From contig DGUI01000031.1 of NCBI GenBank assembly GCA_002394605.1, positions 1-63,123 of the forward strand: a stretch of 63,123 bases of DNA, given 5' to 3'. The position numbers and the translations under genes were made by a program. Positions 35,628 to 44,842 of the stretch are shown piece by piece (within the stretch, counting starts at the first letter, position 1; each line of letters opens with the position of its first letter). This DNA is from Mageeibacillus sp. UBA4314 (GTDB lineage: Bacteria; Bacillota; Clostridia; Saccharofermentanales; Saccharofermentanaceae). A model generated the notes under the pieces. It saw only the letters and a list, made by a program, of their open reading frames with translations. It was not told the DNA's origin and searched no databases.

Positions 35628-36797
35628 TCACTCCTGCACAGGCTTCACATACTTCAGATAGAAGTTGAGGTAGACATTCCCGGGGACCTTGTAAGCCGAT
35701 ACTCCGCCGTTGCCGTTGACCTTAAGGAATGCATTGTTTGCAGATTCCGATACTTTCGTGATCTTCTTGGCAAAGAACATGTCGTCGATCTTCTTCCAGT
35801 AATCCTTGGATGCCTGCATATCGCGGTATATGGGAGCCATCTCCGCGGCAGTTATGAACTCCGGGAACTTATTCCCGTTATGCACGGAATCCTTGTAGAC
35901 CACATCGAACAGATTCCAGAAGATATAATAGAATCCCGCATATCTGAATTCAGGCTTATTGGATCTTATGCATGCCAGAGCCCCTATTATGTTGCAGTCA
36001 GTCTCTGAAGCATATCCCTTGGCGTGACAGAGCTCGTGACACACCGTCATTCCAAATGAAGTGATGTCCATGTATCCCGTATTGATGTTTGCCTCACCCA
36101 GAAAAGGATCATACATTCCTACGATATGCGTCAGGCTCCAGTACTTACTGAGACTTACCGGCTTGCCCCTGACAAAATTGGTTGACATTCCGAGATCATA
36201 TTCCTTCCCGAAAGCGTCAACGAGATTATTCGCATATCCTGCCGTCACCTCGAAACTCATTCCCGGGTGAGCCACTCCGTTATGATCCTCGCCGAGCTGT
36301 GATCTTGCCCGGATCATATTGACGTATGCCCACCTGAGAGCCTCCCTGTAGTCATCGATCGTGCACTCACCTGCAGCCGATATCCCGAGCTTTCTGCTCA
36401 CGGGCGTTCTCCTGTAGTTCAGGCCATGCATCAGCTGGAACACGAGCGTAAGAACTGCCGACAGGACGAGCAGGACACTCAGCGTCTTCAGGAACAGTCT
36501 TACTGCAGAGCCATTGCCCAGCAGTCTCCTTATCATCATTACGATAAAGATGATGACAGCCGGTATCATGAATACTGCAATCATGACAACAATGTTCTCG
36601 GTCAGCGACATATGGAAGCAACTGTTGAATACGTTCGCAAAGACAGCGATCTTCGGAAACACTTTCGAACAGTACAGATCTATTGAAGATATGGGCAGCA
36701 GATACGGAACGATCATGAACACGGCGATCAGGATCAGTGATACGGGGATCACAACGAGATATCTGAAGATACGGGAATCCTTATAATAACGCTTCAT
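35628..36797 (-). CDS. DUF3810-family membrane metallopeptidase-like protein
   Basis: 389 residues: transmembrane segments at ~13-33, ~67-87 and ~102-122, then an extracytoplasmic domain of 260 residues with the zinc-peptidase motif CHELCHAKGYASE (HExxH). This matches DUF3810, a gluzincin-like family of unknown substrate. The ATG overlaps the stop of the upstream acyltransferase as ATGA. Confidence 0.85.
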   Translation of the reverse strand: MKRYYKDSRIFRYLVVIPVSLILIAVFMIVPYLLPISSIDLYCSKVFPKIAVFANVFNSCFHMSLTENIVVMIAVFMIPAVIIFIVMMIRRLLGNGSAVRLFLKTLSVLLVLSAVLTLVFQLMHGLNYRRTPVSRKLGISAAGECTIDDYREALRWAYVNMIRARSQLGEDHNGVAHPGMSFEVTAGYANNLVDAFGKEYDLGMSTNFVRGKPVSLSKYWSLTHIVGMYDPFLGEANINTGYMDITSFGMTVCHELCHAKGYASETDCNIIGALACIRSNKPEFRYAGFYYIFWNLFDVVYKDSVHNGNKFPEFITAAEMAPIYRDMQASKDYWKKIDDMFFAKKITKVSESANNAFLKVNGNGGVSAYKVPGNVYLNFYLKYVKPVQE

Positions 36798-37564
36798 TTG
36801 AGCACCATTGCAAAAAGATAGCAGATCCCGATTACTATGGGCTGATGGGCAAGATAGATCAAAAGCGAATGCCTTCCTATGAACTCAAAAGGAGCAGTTA
36901 TCCTGCGTGTAACATCATGTCTTGGAGGCACGACCGTCGTCTTGTCCTTATAGCACACACGGCCGACGAGAGCGCCTGTCAGAAAGACGCCGAGCCAGGG
37001 AAACACCGGCATGTAGTCAGCCATTGAGGGAGTGCATTTCATTATTATCCCGGTAGGGATCAGAAGAACGGAGTTGACCGTAAGATCAAACTGCCTTATG
37101 GTCATTCCCAGGATAATGATAAGTATTCCCATAAACCCGAGAAGGGCATTTGTAAGCCTTGGGGATGTCCCCGTCTTCTTCTCCAGGAATTCCACCAGGG
37201 CATAGATGAATATGCCGAGGCTCAGGAGATGGAGCACATTGAATATGATCAGACAATCCATGCCAAAACAGTAGGTTGCCACTGCAGTACCTGCGCTAAG
37301 CGCAAGTGCAACCAGGATGAGCTTTATGCCCCTCTTAAGATTGCTTCTTGAGAAAGTACAGCAGACCCCCGAGACACTGACGAATACAACCAGGAAAAAC
37401 GGATGCATCAGTCCCTCAAACCACGGTGCATCAAGGTATTTGCACTCTGCAAGCCCGACCAGATATCTCAGATCCCACGAGACATGCATGAAGATCACGA
37501 AGATCATGGCAATACCGCGGAGGGTATCGAGCTCATACGCTCTCTTGTCACTCTTCCTGCTCAT
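36794..37564 (-). CDS. HGSNAT-like (DUF1624) membrane acyltransferase
   Basis: 256 residues with about seven transmembrane helices. The N-terminal LDTLRGIAMIFVIFMHVSWD contains the conserved arginine and histidine of the acyltransferase-3/HGSNAT superfamily, and the C-terminus has FIGRHSLLIYLAHQP, the usual closing motif. Members O- or N-acylate glycans at the membrane; the substrate here is unknown. AGAGGTAG precedes the ATG, which starts directly after coaW. Confidence 0.85.
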   Translation of the reverse strand: MSRKSDKRAYELDTLRGIAMIFVIFMHVSWDLRYLVGLAECKYLDAPWFEGLMHPFFLVVFVSVSGVCCTFSRSNLKRGIKLILVALALSAGTAVATYCFGMDCLIIFNVLHLLSLGIFIYALVEFLEKKTGTSPRLTNALLGFMGILIIILGMTIRQFDLTVNSVLLIPTGIIMKCTPSMADYMPVFPWLGVFLTGALVGRVCYKDKTTVVPPRHDVTRRITAPFEFIGRHSLLIYLAHQPIVIGICYLFAMVLK

Positions 37565-38401
37565 CTACCTCTTCTTCTCCATACCGGCGAGCCCCGCAAG
37601 GCATGCACCGATCGCAGTGCCGAATACCGCATCATCAGGCACGATAAAGTTAACATGATAAAGATCGGTAAAAGTATCCAATACCTGCCCGCATTGTTTG
37701 AATTCAGCAAGCTGTCCGGTAAATACGATATCCTTGATCCCGGCGATCCTCGAAGAGAGTACGGACATCGTTCCTATAGACTGGAAAACGAGATTGAAGA
37801 TCCCTGCTGCCTTATCCTCACGGCTCAAGTCATCAGCCGCCTTGCCGAAATTAGATGCAGTGGCGCTGCTCGGAAGCCCCGGGATATCAGCCTTGGTTAT
37901 ATCTCCGATCGTAAGGTCGACCGCATTAAGATCGCCGTGATCTGCCATGTCTGACAGTTTCAGCGCATCGTCCATTCCGAGGATGCTGTTGCACAGACCG
38001 ACGATGGTGCCGCCGCCTACGCCTGAACCGATTATATGCTTTATGCAGTCTTTGGTCGCATCAAGATATGCAGTTCCCGTTCCCATGCTAACGACCACTG
38101 CATGATCAAGGCCGCTGAGGAAAAGCCCGCCTAATCCCGTAGCATCGAACTCTTCGATCAGCACGGTCCTGATACCCAGTATCGAACCTCCGGAGAAGCT
38201 CGAGCCGACGCCTGTTATGTTAATGCGTTCGATATCTTCAAGTCTGAGTGAATTATCATTTATGAGTTTGCCTACGGCTCCAAATGCTGATGTTACAGGA
38301 TCGGTCGCCTTAACAACAGTCTTGGCCAGGATCTTGCCGTCCGCCATGCTGACTATCTTCGTCGTGCTGCCACCGACATCAAGTCCGATTATGAATCCCA
38401 T
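37565..38401 (-). CDS. coaW: Type II pantothenate kinase
   Basis: A 278-residue ASKHA kinase beginning GFIIGLDVGGSTTKIV; VVSMGTGTAYL and GSGVGGGTIVGLC are the type II (eukaryote/Staphylococcus-like) PanK hallmarks. It phosphorylates pantothenate in the first CoA step and is typically insensitive to CoA feedback in Firmicutes. GGAGG lies six bases before the ATG. Confidence 0.9.
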   Translation of the reverse strand: MGFIIGLDVGGSTTKIVSMADGKILAKTVVKATDPVTSAFGAVGKLINDNSLRLEDIERINITGVGSSFSGGSILGIRTVLIEEFDATGLGGLFLSGLDHAVVVSMGTGTAYLDATKDCIKHIIGSGVGGGTIVGLCNSILGMDDALKLSDMADHGDLNAVDLTIGDITKADIPGLPSSATASNFGKAADDLSREDKAAGIFNLVFQSIGTMSVLSSRIAGIKDIVFTGQLAEFKQCGQVLDTFTDLYHVNFIVPDDAVFGTAIGACLAGLAGMEKKR

Positions 38402-38456
38402 CTTGAGCCTCCATCACATTTACTGGCTTTCTATTGTATCACATCACACGATCAAA

Positions 38457-38485
38457 ATCCCCCGCACCTCGATGGTACGGGGGAT
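38457..38485 (-). terminator. Intrinsic terminator downstream of tRNA-Gly
   Basis: 8-base GC-rich stem (arms 38457-38464 and 38478-38485) followed on the minus strand by TTTT, 11 bases after the tRNA 3' end. Confidence 0.8.
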
Positions 38486-38496
38486 AAACTATATTA

Positions 38497-38572
<76 letters not shown>

Positions 38573-38588
38573 AGACCTGGAAAAAATA

Positions 38589-39647
38589 TTAAATCATCTG
38601 ACCACAGTTGTCAAATACGGGAGCGAGCCTAATGCGTTCTTCCGAGACAAACTTCAGGAAGTTGTCACACATCTCATGGCGTTCATTTCCGCGGACATAA
38701 GGTATCCAGTGCTGGATGTCTGAAAAGTTCGCCCAGAACAGCATATATGCGATCTTATGCTTAAGGACCACCTCACCCAGATCGGTAAACCATGCCGGGG
38801 GGTTACCGGAGGGCGCAAGTCCCTCGTAGTAATCTATCCCGGAATCAAGAGTCCTTAATCCTATCTCAGTAAGAGCCGGGATCAGACCGTGTTTCTGTGC
38901 GATATCACAGAGCTTCGTCAGTGAATCGTCGAGCAGACCGAAGAACTCATCATCAGATTCAGGCTTGTCATGATAAAAATCGATGCCGATGAGATCGATA
39001 AGATCATCACCGGGATATCTTGACATAAAGCTCTCCTCATCAGTCAACGGCCCGTTGGGGGAATAGCAGTATGAGAGATTCGTTACGCCCTTATCCTTCA
39101 GATACTCTGCAGTATACCTGAACAGAGCGACATACTCCTCATCCGTAAGGCAGGATCTCCCCCACCAGAACCAGTCTCCGTTGCATTCATGGAAAGGCCT
39201 GAATATCATCGGCACCGGGTTGCCGGATATGTCTATGCAGCTCCCGGCGAAATCTGCGATCATGTCAAGGAATCCCGTATATTTCGCATTGAGGTCCCCG
39301 CCGGGCATTATCCTTCTTCCGCATTCACCTGAAGTGTTGTTGGGAGAATAATCATAATATGTATCCGGACCGCCAAGCGAGAAATTCGGCATGTGTGAGG
39401 ACAGGGTTATTATGACGCCCTCCTTATTGAGATTCTTAACGATCTTGATGAGGTCAGTCATCCTTCCCTCATAGCCTAAGAAGCTCAGTGTGTCGATACC
39501 GACTACTGCAGGCATCCTGCCCGTAAGGATGCTCACATCCGACTCCGTGCCGTCATGTTTTGTGATACCCACGCCTATGTGCCCTGCATTCTGGTGCCCG
39601 AGCAATACACAGGATCTGTCCATGTTGGATCTGAGGATATCAAGCAT
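38589..39647 (-). CDS. GH26 family glycoside hydrolase, probable intracellular beta-mannanase
   Basis: 352 residues forming the GH26 TIM barrel. The acid/base glutamate is in RPFHECNGDWFWWG (Glu154) and the nucleophile in IPALTEIGLR (Glu261), both at canonical positions, with DLIGIDFYH between. There is no signal peptide, unlike most secreted mannanases, so it probably works on imported manno-oligosaccharides or an internal glycan. I chose ATG 39647 over the GTG at 39656, which lies too close to the AAGGA site. It follows the helical-repeat gene by 15 bases. Confidence 0.87.
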   Translation of the reverse strand: MLDILRSNMDRSCVLLGHQNAGHIGVGITKHDGTESDVSILTGRMPAVVGIDTLSFLGYEGRMTDLIKIVKNLNKEGVIITLSSHMPNFSLGGPDTYYDYSPNNTSGECGRRIMPGGDLNAKYTGFLDMIADFAGSCIDISGNPVPMIFRPFHECNGDWFWWGRSCLTDEEYVALFRYTAEYLKDKGVTNLSYCYSPNGPLTDEESFMSRYPGDDLIDLIGIDFYHDKPESDDEFFGLLDDSLTKLCDIAQKHGLIPALTEIGLRTLDSGIDYYEGLAPSGNPPAWFTDLGEVVLKHKIAYMLFWANFSDIQHWIPYVRGNERHEMCDNFLKFVSEERIRLAPVFDNCGQMI

Positions 39648-39662
39648 ACATCTCACTTCCTT

Positions 39663-40616
39663 CTATTTGTTGTACTTCTTCTGAAAATCCCCGAACGGAT
39701 CGTTGATGTCTGTTATGTCACCGCCGAGCTTCTGGATCGCCGACATCATCTCGTAGAAGAGTTCACGGCTGATATTGTCCTGATTGCGGTTAATGTAATT
39801 CTTGAACATCTTCACTGCCCTGTCATCACCGTAATCAGCGAGGCAGATGACGGCATAGAGCTTGTTCTCCATAAAGCGGAACGCCCTTCTTAACTCATCG
39901 TAGATCTCGTCGCTCTTATATTCCTTGCCGATCGCCGCGAGCATGATGACCAGGTCTTCACAAGGCCCCGTCATACCGTCTTCCGTATGCATCTCAAGCT
40001 CTTCGATCAGCATCGGAACGGATACCTGTGGGAAAGCTTCAATGTATTCGGAGATCGATTCCGCAACGAAGTCCCTGACCTTGGGATAGCTCATAAACCT
40101 GTCAAGTATAGCTTTTATGTAGACCGGCTCCTCCATCTTGCACAGGACATCGAGTGCTGCCCTTACCTTCTGGAACTCGATCTCAAAGACGGAATCCTCA
40201 TCCTTAAGCTCCTCTTCCGTCCAGGCTGCGTCCCCAATGACATTGCCGCAATACTCAATGACACGCTCTCTGTCAGACCACGTAGCCATGCTCTCCGTAA
40301 GGCTCTGGGGAACTCCTCTGTCGAGGTTAAGGGCAGCATATTCCATCGTCTCCGCCAGTTCATCAAAACCCATCTCCTCGAAAACGCTCCTAAGACTCTT
40401 GCCCCCGAGCTTCTCATCAGGCTCATTCTCAAGTTCGCTCGTGGCATTGTCAGTTGCCTCGGCTGCCATTGCCTGAAGCCTCTGCTCAATGTCCTCCTCG
40501 GAATCCGGGGCTGCTCTGCCTTCCAGTTCATCGGAATACTGATCTATCGTCTGCTCGAGGATGAGCTTGGACAGCTCATCATAACGTTTGAGGGCAGATA
40601 CTATCTCTTCTCTCAT
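39663..40616 (-). CDS. Helical-repeat (HEAT-like) protein of unknown function
   Basis: 317 residues, acidic and predicted almost entirely helical, with no signal or membrane segment. Residues ~125-300 look like paired helices of a HEAT-like array (VRAALDVLCKMEEPVYIKAIL, VLIEEL-type repeats, ELRRAFRFMENKLYAVICLADYGDDRA). I do not recognise a family. The ATG at 40616 has GGGAG eight bases upstream; ATG 40622 is the alternative. A sigma-A promoter precedes it, and the GH26 gene follows in the same transcript. Confidence 0.75.
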   Translation of the reverse strand: MREEIVSALKRYDELSKLILEQTIDQYSDELEGRAAPDSEEDIEQRLQAMAAEATDNATSELENEPDEKLGGKSLRSVFEEMGFDELAETMEYAALNLDRGVPQSLTESMATWSDRERVIEYCGNVIGDAAWTEEELKDEDSVFEIEFQKVRAALDVLCKMEEPVYIKAILDRFMSYPKVRDFVAESISEYIEAFPQVSVPMLIEELEMHTEDGMTGPCEDLVIMLAAIGKEYKSDEIYDELRRAFRFMENKLYAVICLADYGDDRAVKMFKNYINRNQDNISRELFYEMMSAIQKLGGDITDINDPFGDFQKKYNK

Positions 40617-40654
40617 TTCCATAGCTCCCTTATATCAAGACTTACTAGTATTTT

Positions 40655-40683
40655 ATAGTAAATGTTAAACACCCAAAGGTCAA
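40655..40683 (-). promoter_or_regulatory. Sigma-A promoter of the HEAT-like/GH26 operon
   Basis: Minus-strand TTGACC (40678-40683), 17-base spacer, TACTAT (40655-40660); a TATAAA overlaps as an alternative -10. Confidence 0.55.
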
Positions 40684-40708
40684 TCTGCAAATGCATGAGC
40701 AACAAGAT

Positions 40709-40735
40709 AAGACCGCCTCTTAATGAGACGGTCTT
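40709..40735 (-). terminator. Hairpin after tRNA-Cys, probable terminator
   Basis: Arms 40709-40715 and 40729-40735 (7 bases) with further CTC/GAG pairing inside, 9 bases after the tRNA 3' end. The T tract is good only on the plus strand (TTTTT at about 40740); on the minus strand it is weak, so direction is uncertain. Confidence 0.5.
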
Positions 40736-40743
40736 ACTGTTTT

Positions 40744-40818
40744 TGGAGGTACCACCCGGATTTGAACCGGGGAATGGAAGTTTTGCAGACTTCTGCCTTA
40801 CCACTTGGCTATGGTACC
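40744..40818 (-). tRNA. tRNA-Cys (anticodon GCA)
   Basis: A 75-base cloverleaf with acceptor GGTACCA/TGGTACC, D-loop CAAGTGGTAAG, anticodon loop CTGCAAA (GCA), T-loop GTTCAAATC and an encoded CCA. Confidence 0.95.
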
Positions 40819-40875
40819 GTTGCCGTAATATTATGCTAAATCAGAAGTGGTTTGTCAAGATTTGCCTCCACTAAA

Positions 40876-40904
40876 TTGAAATCGCCCGTAAATGCTTGTA
40901 ATAT
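40876..40904 (+). promoter_or_regulatory. Probable promoter of the plus-strand surface-polymer operon
   Basis: TTGAAA (40876-40881), 17-base spacer, TAATAT (40899-40904). Two perfect TATAAT boxes follow at 40902-40907 and 40909-40914 at less good spacing. The first gene starts at 40945. Confidence 0.55.
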
Positions 40905-40944
40905 AATCTATAATCAGGATAAAAACAGGAGGAACGCTTTTGTC

Positions 40945-42177
40945 ATGGGCAAGGTAAAGAGATTTCTGATACAGGGAACATTCTTCTACCACATCAACAA
41001 CAGGATCTCCAAGACATTCAAAGGTATCCGCAAGGGTATCGATAATGCTATCGCCCTTTCTATACGCAAGATGATCTACGGCAAAGGCGAGGTGGTTCCC
41101 AATAAGATATTCGTAATGACTTTCGAGAATTCCTACACGTGCAATCCCAAATACATAGTTGAGGAGCTTCTCAGAAGGGATCAGGACCTTGACATAGTCT
41201 GGGCGATACCCGTAAAGAAGACTAAGTTCAAATACAATTTCCCCAGGGGCGTGCGCACTGTAGACCGCGGAACCATGGAGATGTTCGAAGAGCAGGCAAG
41301 CGCCGGTATCTGGATCGACAATGCGCTGAACTGCGTATGGTACGGCCTCCCCAAGAAAAAACAGCAGGTCTACATCAACACCTGGCACGGCAGCATGGGG
41401 ATAAAACGGCTGAACGGAAACTTCAAATGGCGGCGGAGGGCTGCCAGATGCAACAGGCTGACAGACTACTGCATCACGAACAGCACTTTCGAAGAGGAAG
41501 TATTCAGGACGGAGTTCTGGCCTGATGTGGAGTTCCTCAAGTACGGTCATGCAAGAAATGACATCTTCTTTGATGATGAGAGGATAGCAGAAGCAAAGAA
41601 AGCCGTTCTCGATAAGTACGACCTTCCGGAAGAAACTAAGATCTTCCTTTATGCGCCCACGTTCAGGGATGACGGAAGGGGCGGTTTCTTCAACGTTGAT
41701 TTCGAAGAGATCAGGCAGTGCCTGTCAGGACGATTTGGCGGCGAGTGGGCGATCATCGTCAGGCTCCACTTCAAGGACAGGATCAAGGCCGGACAGATAA
41801 TGTTTGGCGATCACATAAAGAACGGCGGAGGATATCCTGACATGCAGCAGCTCATGGCCGCAGCAGATATCGGCATGACGGATTATTCCAGCTGGGCATA
41901 TGACTTTATCCTGACGGGACGTCCCTTGTTCCTGTATTGTCCTGACCTCGAATATTATGAGGGTGGCAGAGGTTTCTACTACCCAATAGAATCCACACCC
42001 TTCCCCATCTCAAAGGATCAGGATGAGATGATCAGGCAGATAAACGGATTTGATGAGGCCGCGTATAAGGAAAACGTGGCGAAGTTCCTTGAGGACAAGG
42101 GCTGCTACGAGGAAGGCAGGGCAGCATCCAGGTCGGCGGATCTTATCCTTAAGATCATCAGAGGTGAAGAGTCATGA
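40945..42177 (+). CDS. CDP-glycerol/ribitol phosphotransferase (TagB/TagF/TarL family)
   Basis: 410 residues with the Glyphos_transf domain: YINTWHGSMGIKRLNG carries the catalytic His, PTFRDDGRGG and TDYSSWAYDF the second conserved His/Asp-Ser region. These peripheral membrane enzymes add glycerol-P or ribitol-P from a CDP donor to a lipid-linked acceptor on the cytoplasmic face. There is no membrane anchor, unlike the two relatives at 47618 and 51693. Start ATG 40945 has AGGAGG about 12 bases upstream. It is first in an operon with TarI-like, SDR and LicD genes (4-base overlap with the next gene). Confidence 0.88.
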   Translation: MGKVKRFLIQGTFFYHINNRISKTFKGIRKGIDNAIALSIRKMIYGKGEVVPNKIFVMTFENSYTCNPKYIVEELLRRDQDLDIVWAIPVKKTKFKYNFPRGVRTVDRGTMEMFEEQASAGIWIDNALNCVWYGLPKKKQQVYINTWHGSMGIKRLNGNFKWRRRAARCNRLTDYCITNSTFEEEVFRTEFWPDVEFLKYGHARNDIFFDDERIAEAKKAVLDKYDLPEETKIFLYAPTFRDDGRGGFFNVDFEEIRQCLSGRFGGEWAIIVRLHFKDRIKAGQIMFGDHIKNGGGYPDMQQLMAAADIGMTDYSSWAYDFILTGRPLFLYCPDLEYYEGGRGFYYPIESTPFPISKDQDEMIRQINGFDEAAYKENVAKFLEDKGCYEEGRAASRSADLILKIIRGEES

Positions 42178-42893
42178 ATACAGCACTTATCTTTGCAGGC
42201 GGAGTCGGAAGGAGGATGAACAGCGGGAATGTTCCAAAGCAGTTCCTGGAACTTGACGGCAAGCCTGTCATCATTCATACGGTCGAACACTTTGAGAAGC
42301 ACCCCATGATAGATTCGATCGTCGTGGTCATGGTGGAGGACTGGATCGGCAGGTTTAATGACATGATAGAAGAGTTTGGCATCACCAAGGTCATCTCAGT
42401 CGTCCCGGGAGGAAGTACGGGCCAGGAATCCATAAGGAACGGCCTGTTTGAGATAGAGAGGCTGTCACCGGTATCACCTGAGGAAGTGACCGTCCTTATA
42501 CACGACGGAGTCCGTCCGCTGATAAACGAAAAGGTTATAACTGACAACATAAACTGCGTGAAGGAATACGGCAATGCGATCACCGTGGTTCCGTCCATCG
42601 AGACCGTTATCGAGATCGATGACGACGGAGACATCTTCAAGGTCGCTGACAGGAGCTGCTACAGGCTTGCAAGGGCTCCGCAGAGCTTCATCCTGTCAGA
42701 CATCCTTGCTGCACACAGAAGGTCACTTGAAGACGGGACTGATTACATAATAGATTCTGCAATGCTCATGCGTCACTATGGCGCCATACTTCATACAGTT
42801 GAAGGCCCCATGGAGAACATAAAGATAACGACGCCGATGGACTATATAGTCTTCAAGGCTATGGCAAAGGCACGCGAGAATGGAGAGATCTGA
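42174..42893 (+). CDS. TarI/IspD-family cytidylyltransferase, probably making CDP-ribitol or a similar CDP-polyol
   Basis: 239 residues: CTP-binding FAGGVGRRMNS and VPKQFLEL, IHDGVRPLI and the closing PMENIKITTP. The GGVGxRM start and neighbourhood of a TagF-like transferase and LicD favour TarI (D-ribitol-5-phosphate cytidylyltransferase) over IspD, since another ispD is at 33213. The following SDR could supply the polyol phosphate by reduction. The ATG overlaps the upstream stop (ATGA). Confidence 0.82.
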   Translation: MNTALIFAGGVGRRMNSGNVPKQFLELDGKPVIIHTVEHFEKHPMIDSIVVVMVEDWIGRFNDMIEEFGITKVISVVPGGSTGQESIRNGLFEIERLSPVSPEEVTVLIHDGVRPLINEKVITDNINCVKEYGNAITVVPSIETVIEIDDDGDIFKVADRSCYRLARAPQSFILSDILAAHRRSLEDGTDYIIDSAMLMRHYGAILHTVEGPMENIKITTPMDYIVFKAMAKARENGEI

Positions 42894-42897
42894 ATAT

Positions 42898-43929
42898 ATG
42901 GAGATGTTTGACCGCATAATCAATGACAGATGCATCAGGTGGGATAAACTGTCAGGTTCATCAGTCCTCATAACAGGAGGTACCGGTCTGATCGGATCGA
43001 CGCTCACAAAAGCGATCCTGGAACATAACAGAGTGTTTGGTACGGATATCTCCGTTACCCTCCCTGTCAGGGATCAGGCGAAGGCAGAGAAGATCTATGG
43101 CAACAGTTCTTCTATGCCGGAGATGATCGTTATGGATCTTGCATCATCCCGTTACATACCCGGCAGATACGATTATATCATCCACGGTGCATCGGTTACT
43201 TCTTCGCAAACTATGGTCACGGATCCGGTAGGAACGATAGATCTCGCATACACCGGGACAAAGAAGATCCTCGAGCTTGCAAGGCGGTCCGGATCGAAAG
43301 GTGTTGTATATCTTTCTTCCATGGAAGTATACGGGATAACCGACAGTTCAATGAACCCCATAACGGAAGACAAGCTCGGTTTTGTATCGCTGTCCAATGT
43401 AAGGAGTTCGTATCAGGAGAGCAAGAGGATCTGTGAACTCCTGGCATACTCTTACTATCGTGAATATGGCGTACCTGTCGTTACGGCAAGGCTCGCTCAG
43501 ACTTTCGGTCCGGGCGTTGACAGATCTGACGGAAGGATATACTCGCAATTTGCAAAGAGCATAATGGAAGGCCGCGACATCGTCCTTCATACCGAAGGCA
43601 ATTCCGTAGGCAATTACTGCGACATAAGAGATACTGCATCAGCGATACTGTGCCTTCTGACCACGGGTGCGGGAGGCGAAGCTTATAATGTCGTAAACGA
43701 AGCAAATACGCTCACCATCCGCGACATGGCACAGATGTGTGCCGCAAAGCTCTCAGAAGGAAAGACCGGCGTTGTTTTTGATATCCCTGAAGATAACCGG
43801 TACGGCTATGCTCCTGACACGAAGATGAGGCTCTCATCAGCAAAGCTGTCAAAGCTCGGATGGTCACCATGCTACACGCTCGAGGATATGTTCAGGGATC
43901 TGATCTCCCGATGGGAGAACGGGGGCTGA
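42898..43929 (+). CDS. Extended SDR (NAD-dependent epimerase/dehydratase family)
   Basis: 343 residues. The Rossmann motif ITGGTGLIGSTL, the active-site YQESKRICE (YxxxK) and SSMEVYG are the extended-SDR features. It may reduce or epimerise a sugar-nucleotide or a pentulose phosphate for the TarI-like enzyme; SDRs paired with TarI-like proteins make CDP-ribitol in some bacteria. ATG 42898 follows the upstream stop by four bases; ATG 42880 inside the upstream gene is also open. Confidence 0.85.
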   Translation: MEMFDRIINDRCIRWDKLSGSSVLITGGTGLIGSTLTKAILEHNRVFGTDISVTLPVRDQAKAEKIYGNSSSMPEMIVMDLASSRYIPGRYDYIIHGASVTSSQTMVTDPVGTIDLAYTGTKKILELARRSGSKGVVYLSSMEVYGITDSSMNPITEDKLGFVSLSNVRSSYQESKRICELLAYSYYREYGVPVVTARLAQTFGPGVDRSDGRIYSQFAKSIMEGRDIVLHTEGNSVGNYCDIRDTASAILCLLTTGAGGEAYNVVNEANTLTIRDMAQMCAAKLSEGKTGVVFDIPEDNRYGYAPDTKMRLSSAKLSKLGWSPCYTLEDMFRDLISRWENGG

Positions 43930-43934
43930 TACCG

Positions 43935-44840
43935 ATGGCGTACTCCACTTCAGATGCCATCCGCAAAGCCCATCCTTCAGGCTGTGTGATCATGACTGAA
44001 GATAAGCTTGCATCCCTCAGAAAGCTCCTTCTGATGATGCTTACTGATATCGACAGCACTGCCAAAAAGAACGGCATAGAGTACCAGCTCGGCGGCGGTT
44101 CTGTCCTGGGCGCAGTAAGACACAAGGGTTTTATTCCGTGGGACGACGACATAGATATCAATATCACCAGGAAGGAATGCTTCCGCCTTATGGAAGCAAT
44201 GGAGAAAGACTATCCGGATAAATACAGTTATCTCATACCGGGCGTGACACCGGGATATATGCTCCTCTTCCCTCAGATAAGGCTCAACGGAACAAGCGTA
44301 AGGACAAGGGATGACTTTAATAACAGCAAGTGCGGCGTATGTATCGACCTGTTCATCATCGAGAATACTTATAACAGTCCCGTTAGGAGGTTCTTCCACG
44401 GGATCGGATGCCAGTATTACGGATTTAAGGTGTCCGCAGCCAAGTTCCGCCGTGACAGGGAGTTCCTCGTTCCTTTCGCAGAGTCCACAGGGGATGTAAG
44501 GCTCCTTAAGACCATCAGGAGAAGGATCTTTTTTGCCACCCTGTTTGCTCGCGGTAACCCTGACAGGATCACTTACAAAGCAGACAGATGGAACGGCAGA
44601 TGCTCTGATGATGATTCAGTGTTTGTTACGGTCCCCGCAGGACGCAGACACTTTTGGGGAGAGAAACGCAAAAGGAGTGTCTTCTTCCCGCCCTCATACC
44701 GTGAATTCGAAGGCAAAACGTATGCATGTCCGAACAACATAGATCAGTATCTGACAACTCTCTATGGGGATTACGGCAGGATACCGGAAGACAGTGAGAA
44801 GGAATCACACATATTCATCGAGCCGTTCTCGCTTGGATGA
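43935..44840 (+). CDS. licD: LicD-family phosphocholine (or related) transferase
   Basis: 301 residues. The signature GGGSVLGAVRHKGFIPWDDDIDI (metal-binding DDDID) is near residue 60. In pneumococcus and Haemophilus, LicD enzymes transfer phosphocholine from CDP-choline onto teichoic-acid repeats or LPS sugars on the cytoplasmic side. The CDP-choline pathway genes at 55786-59794 make that role likely here. GGGGG lies nine bases before the ATG. It ends 2 bases from the convergent YidC-phosphotransferase gene, with no terminator visible. Confidence 0.88.
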   Translation: MAYSTSDAIRKAHPSGCVIMTEDKLASLRKLLLMMLTDIDSTAKKNGIEYQLGGGSVLGAVRHKGFIPWDDDIDINITRKECFRLMEAMEKDYPDKYSYLIPGVTPGYMLLFPQIRLNGTSVRTRDDFNNSKCGVCIDLFIIENTYNSPVRRFFHGIGCQYYGFKVSAAKFRRDREFLVPFAESTGDVRLLKTIRRRIFFATLFARGNPDRITYKADRWNGRCSDDDSVFVTVPAGRRHFWGEKRKRSVFFPPSYREFEGKTYACPNNIDQYLTTLYGDYGRIPEDSEKESHIFIEPFSLG

Positions 44841-44842
44841 TA

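Noticed and set aside
40709..40735. Plus-strand terminator
   Set aside because: The T tract is on the plus side, but no plus-strand gene lies upstream; it is more likely a weak terminator of tRNA-Cys on the minus strand.
40855..41550. 231-residue minus-strand open frame
   Set aside because: Antisense to the TagF-like gene starting at 40945 and without any domain.
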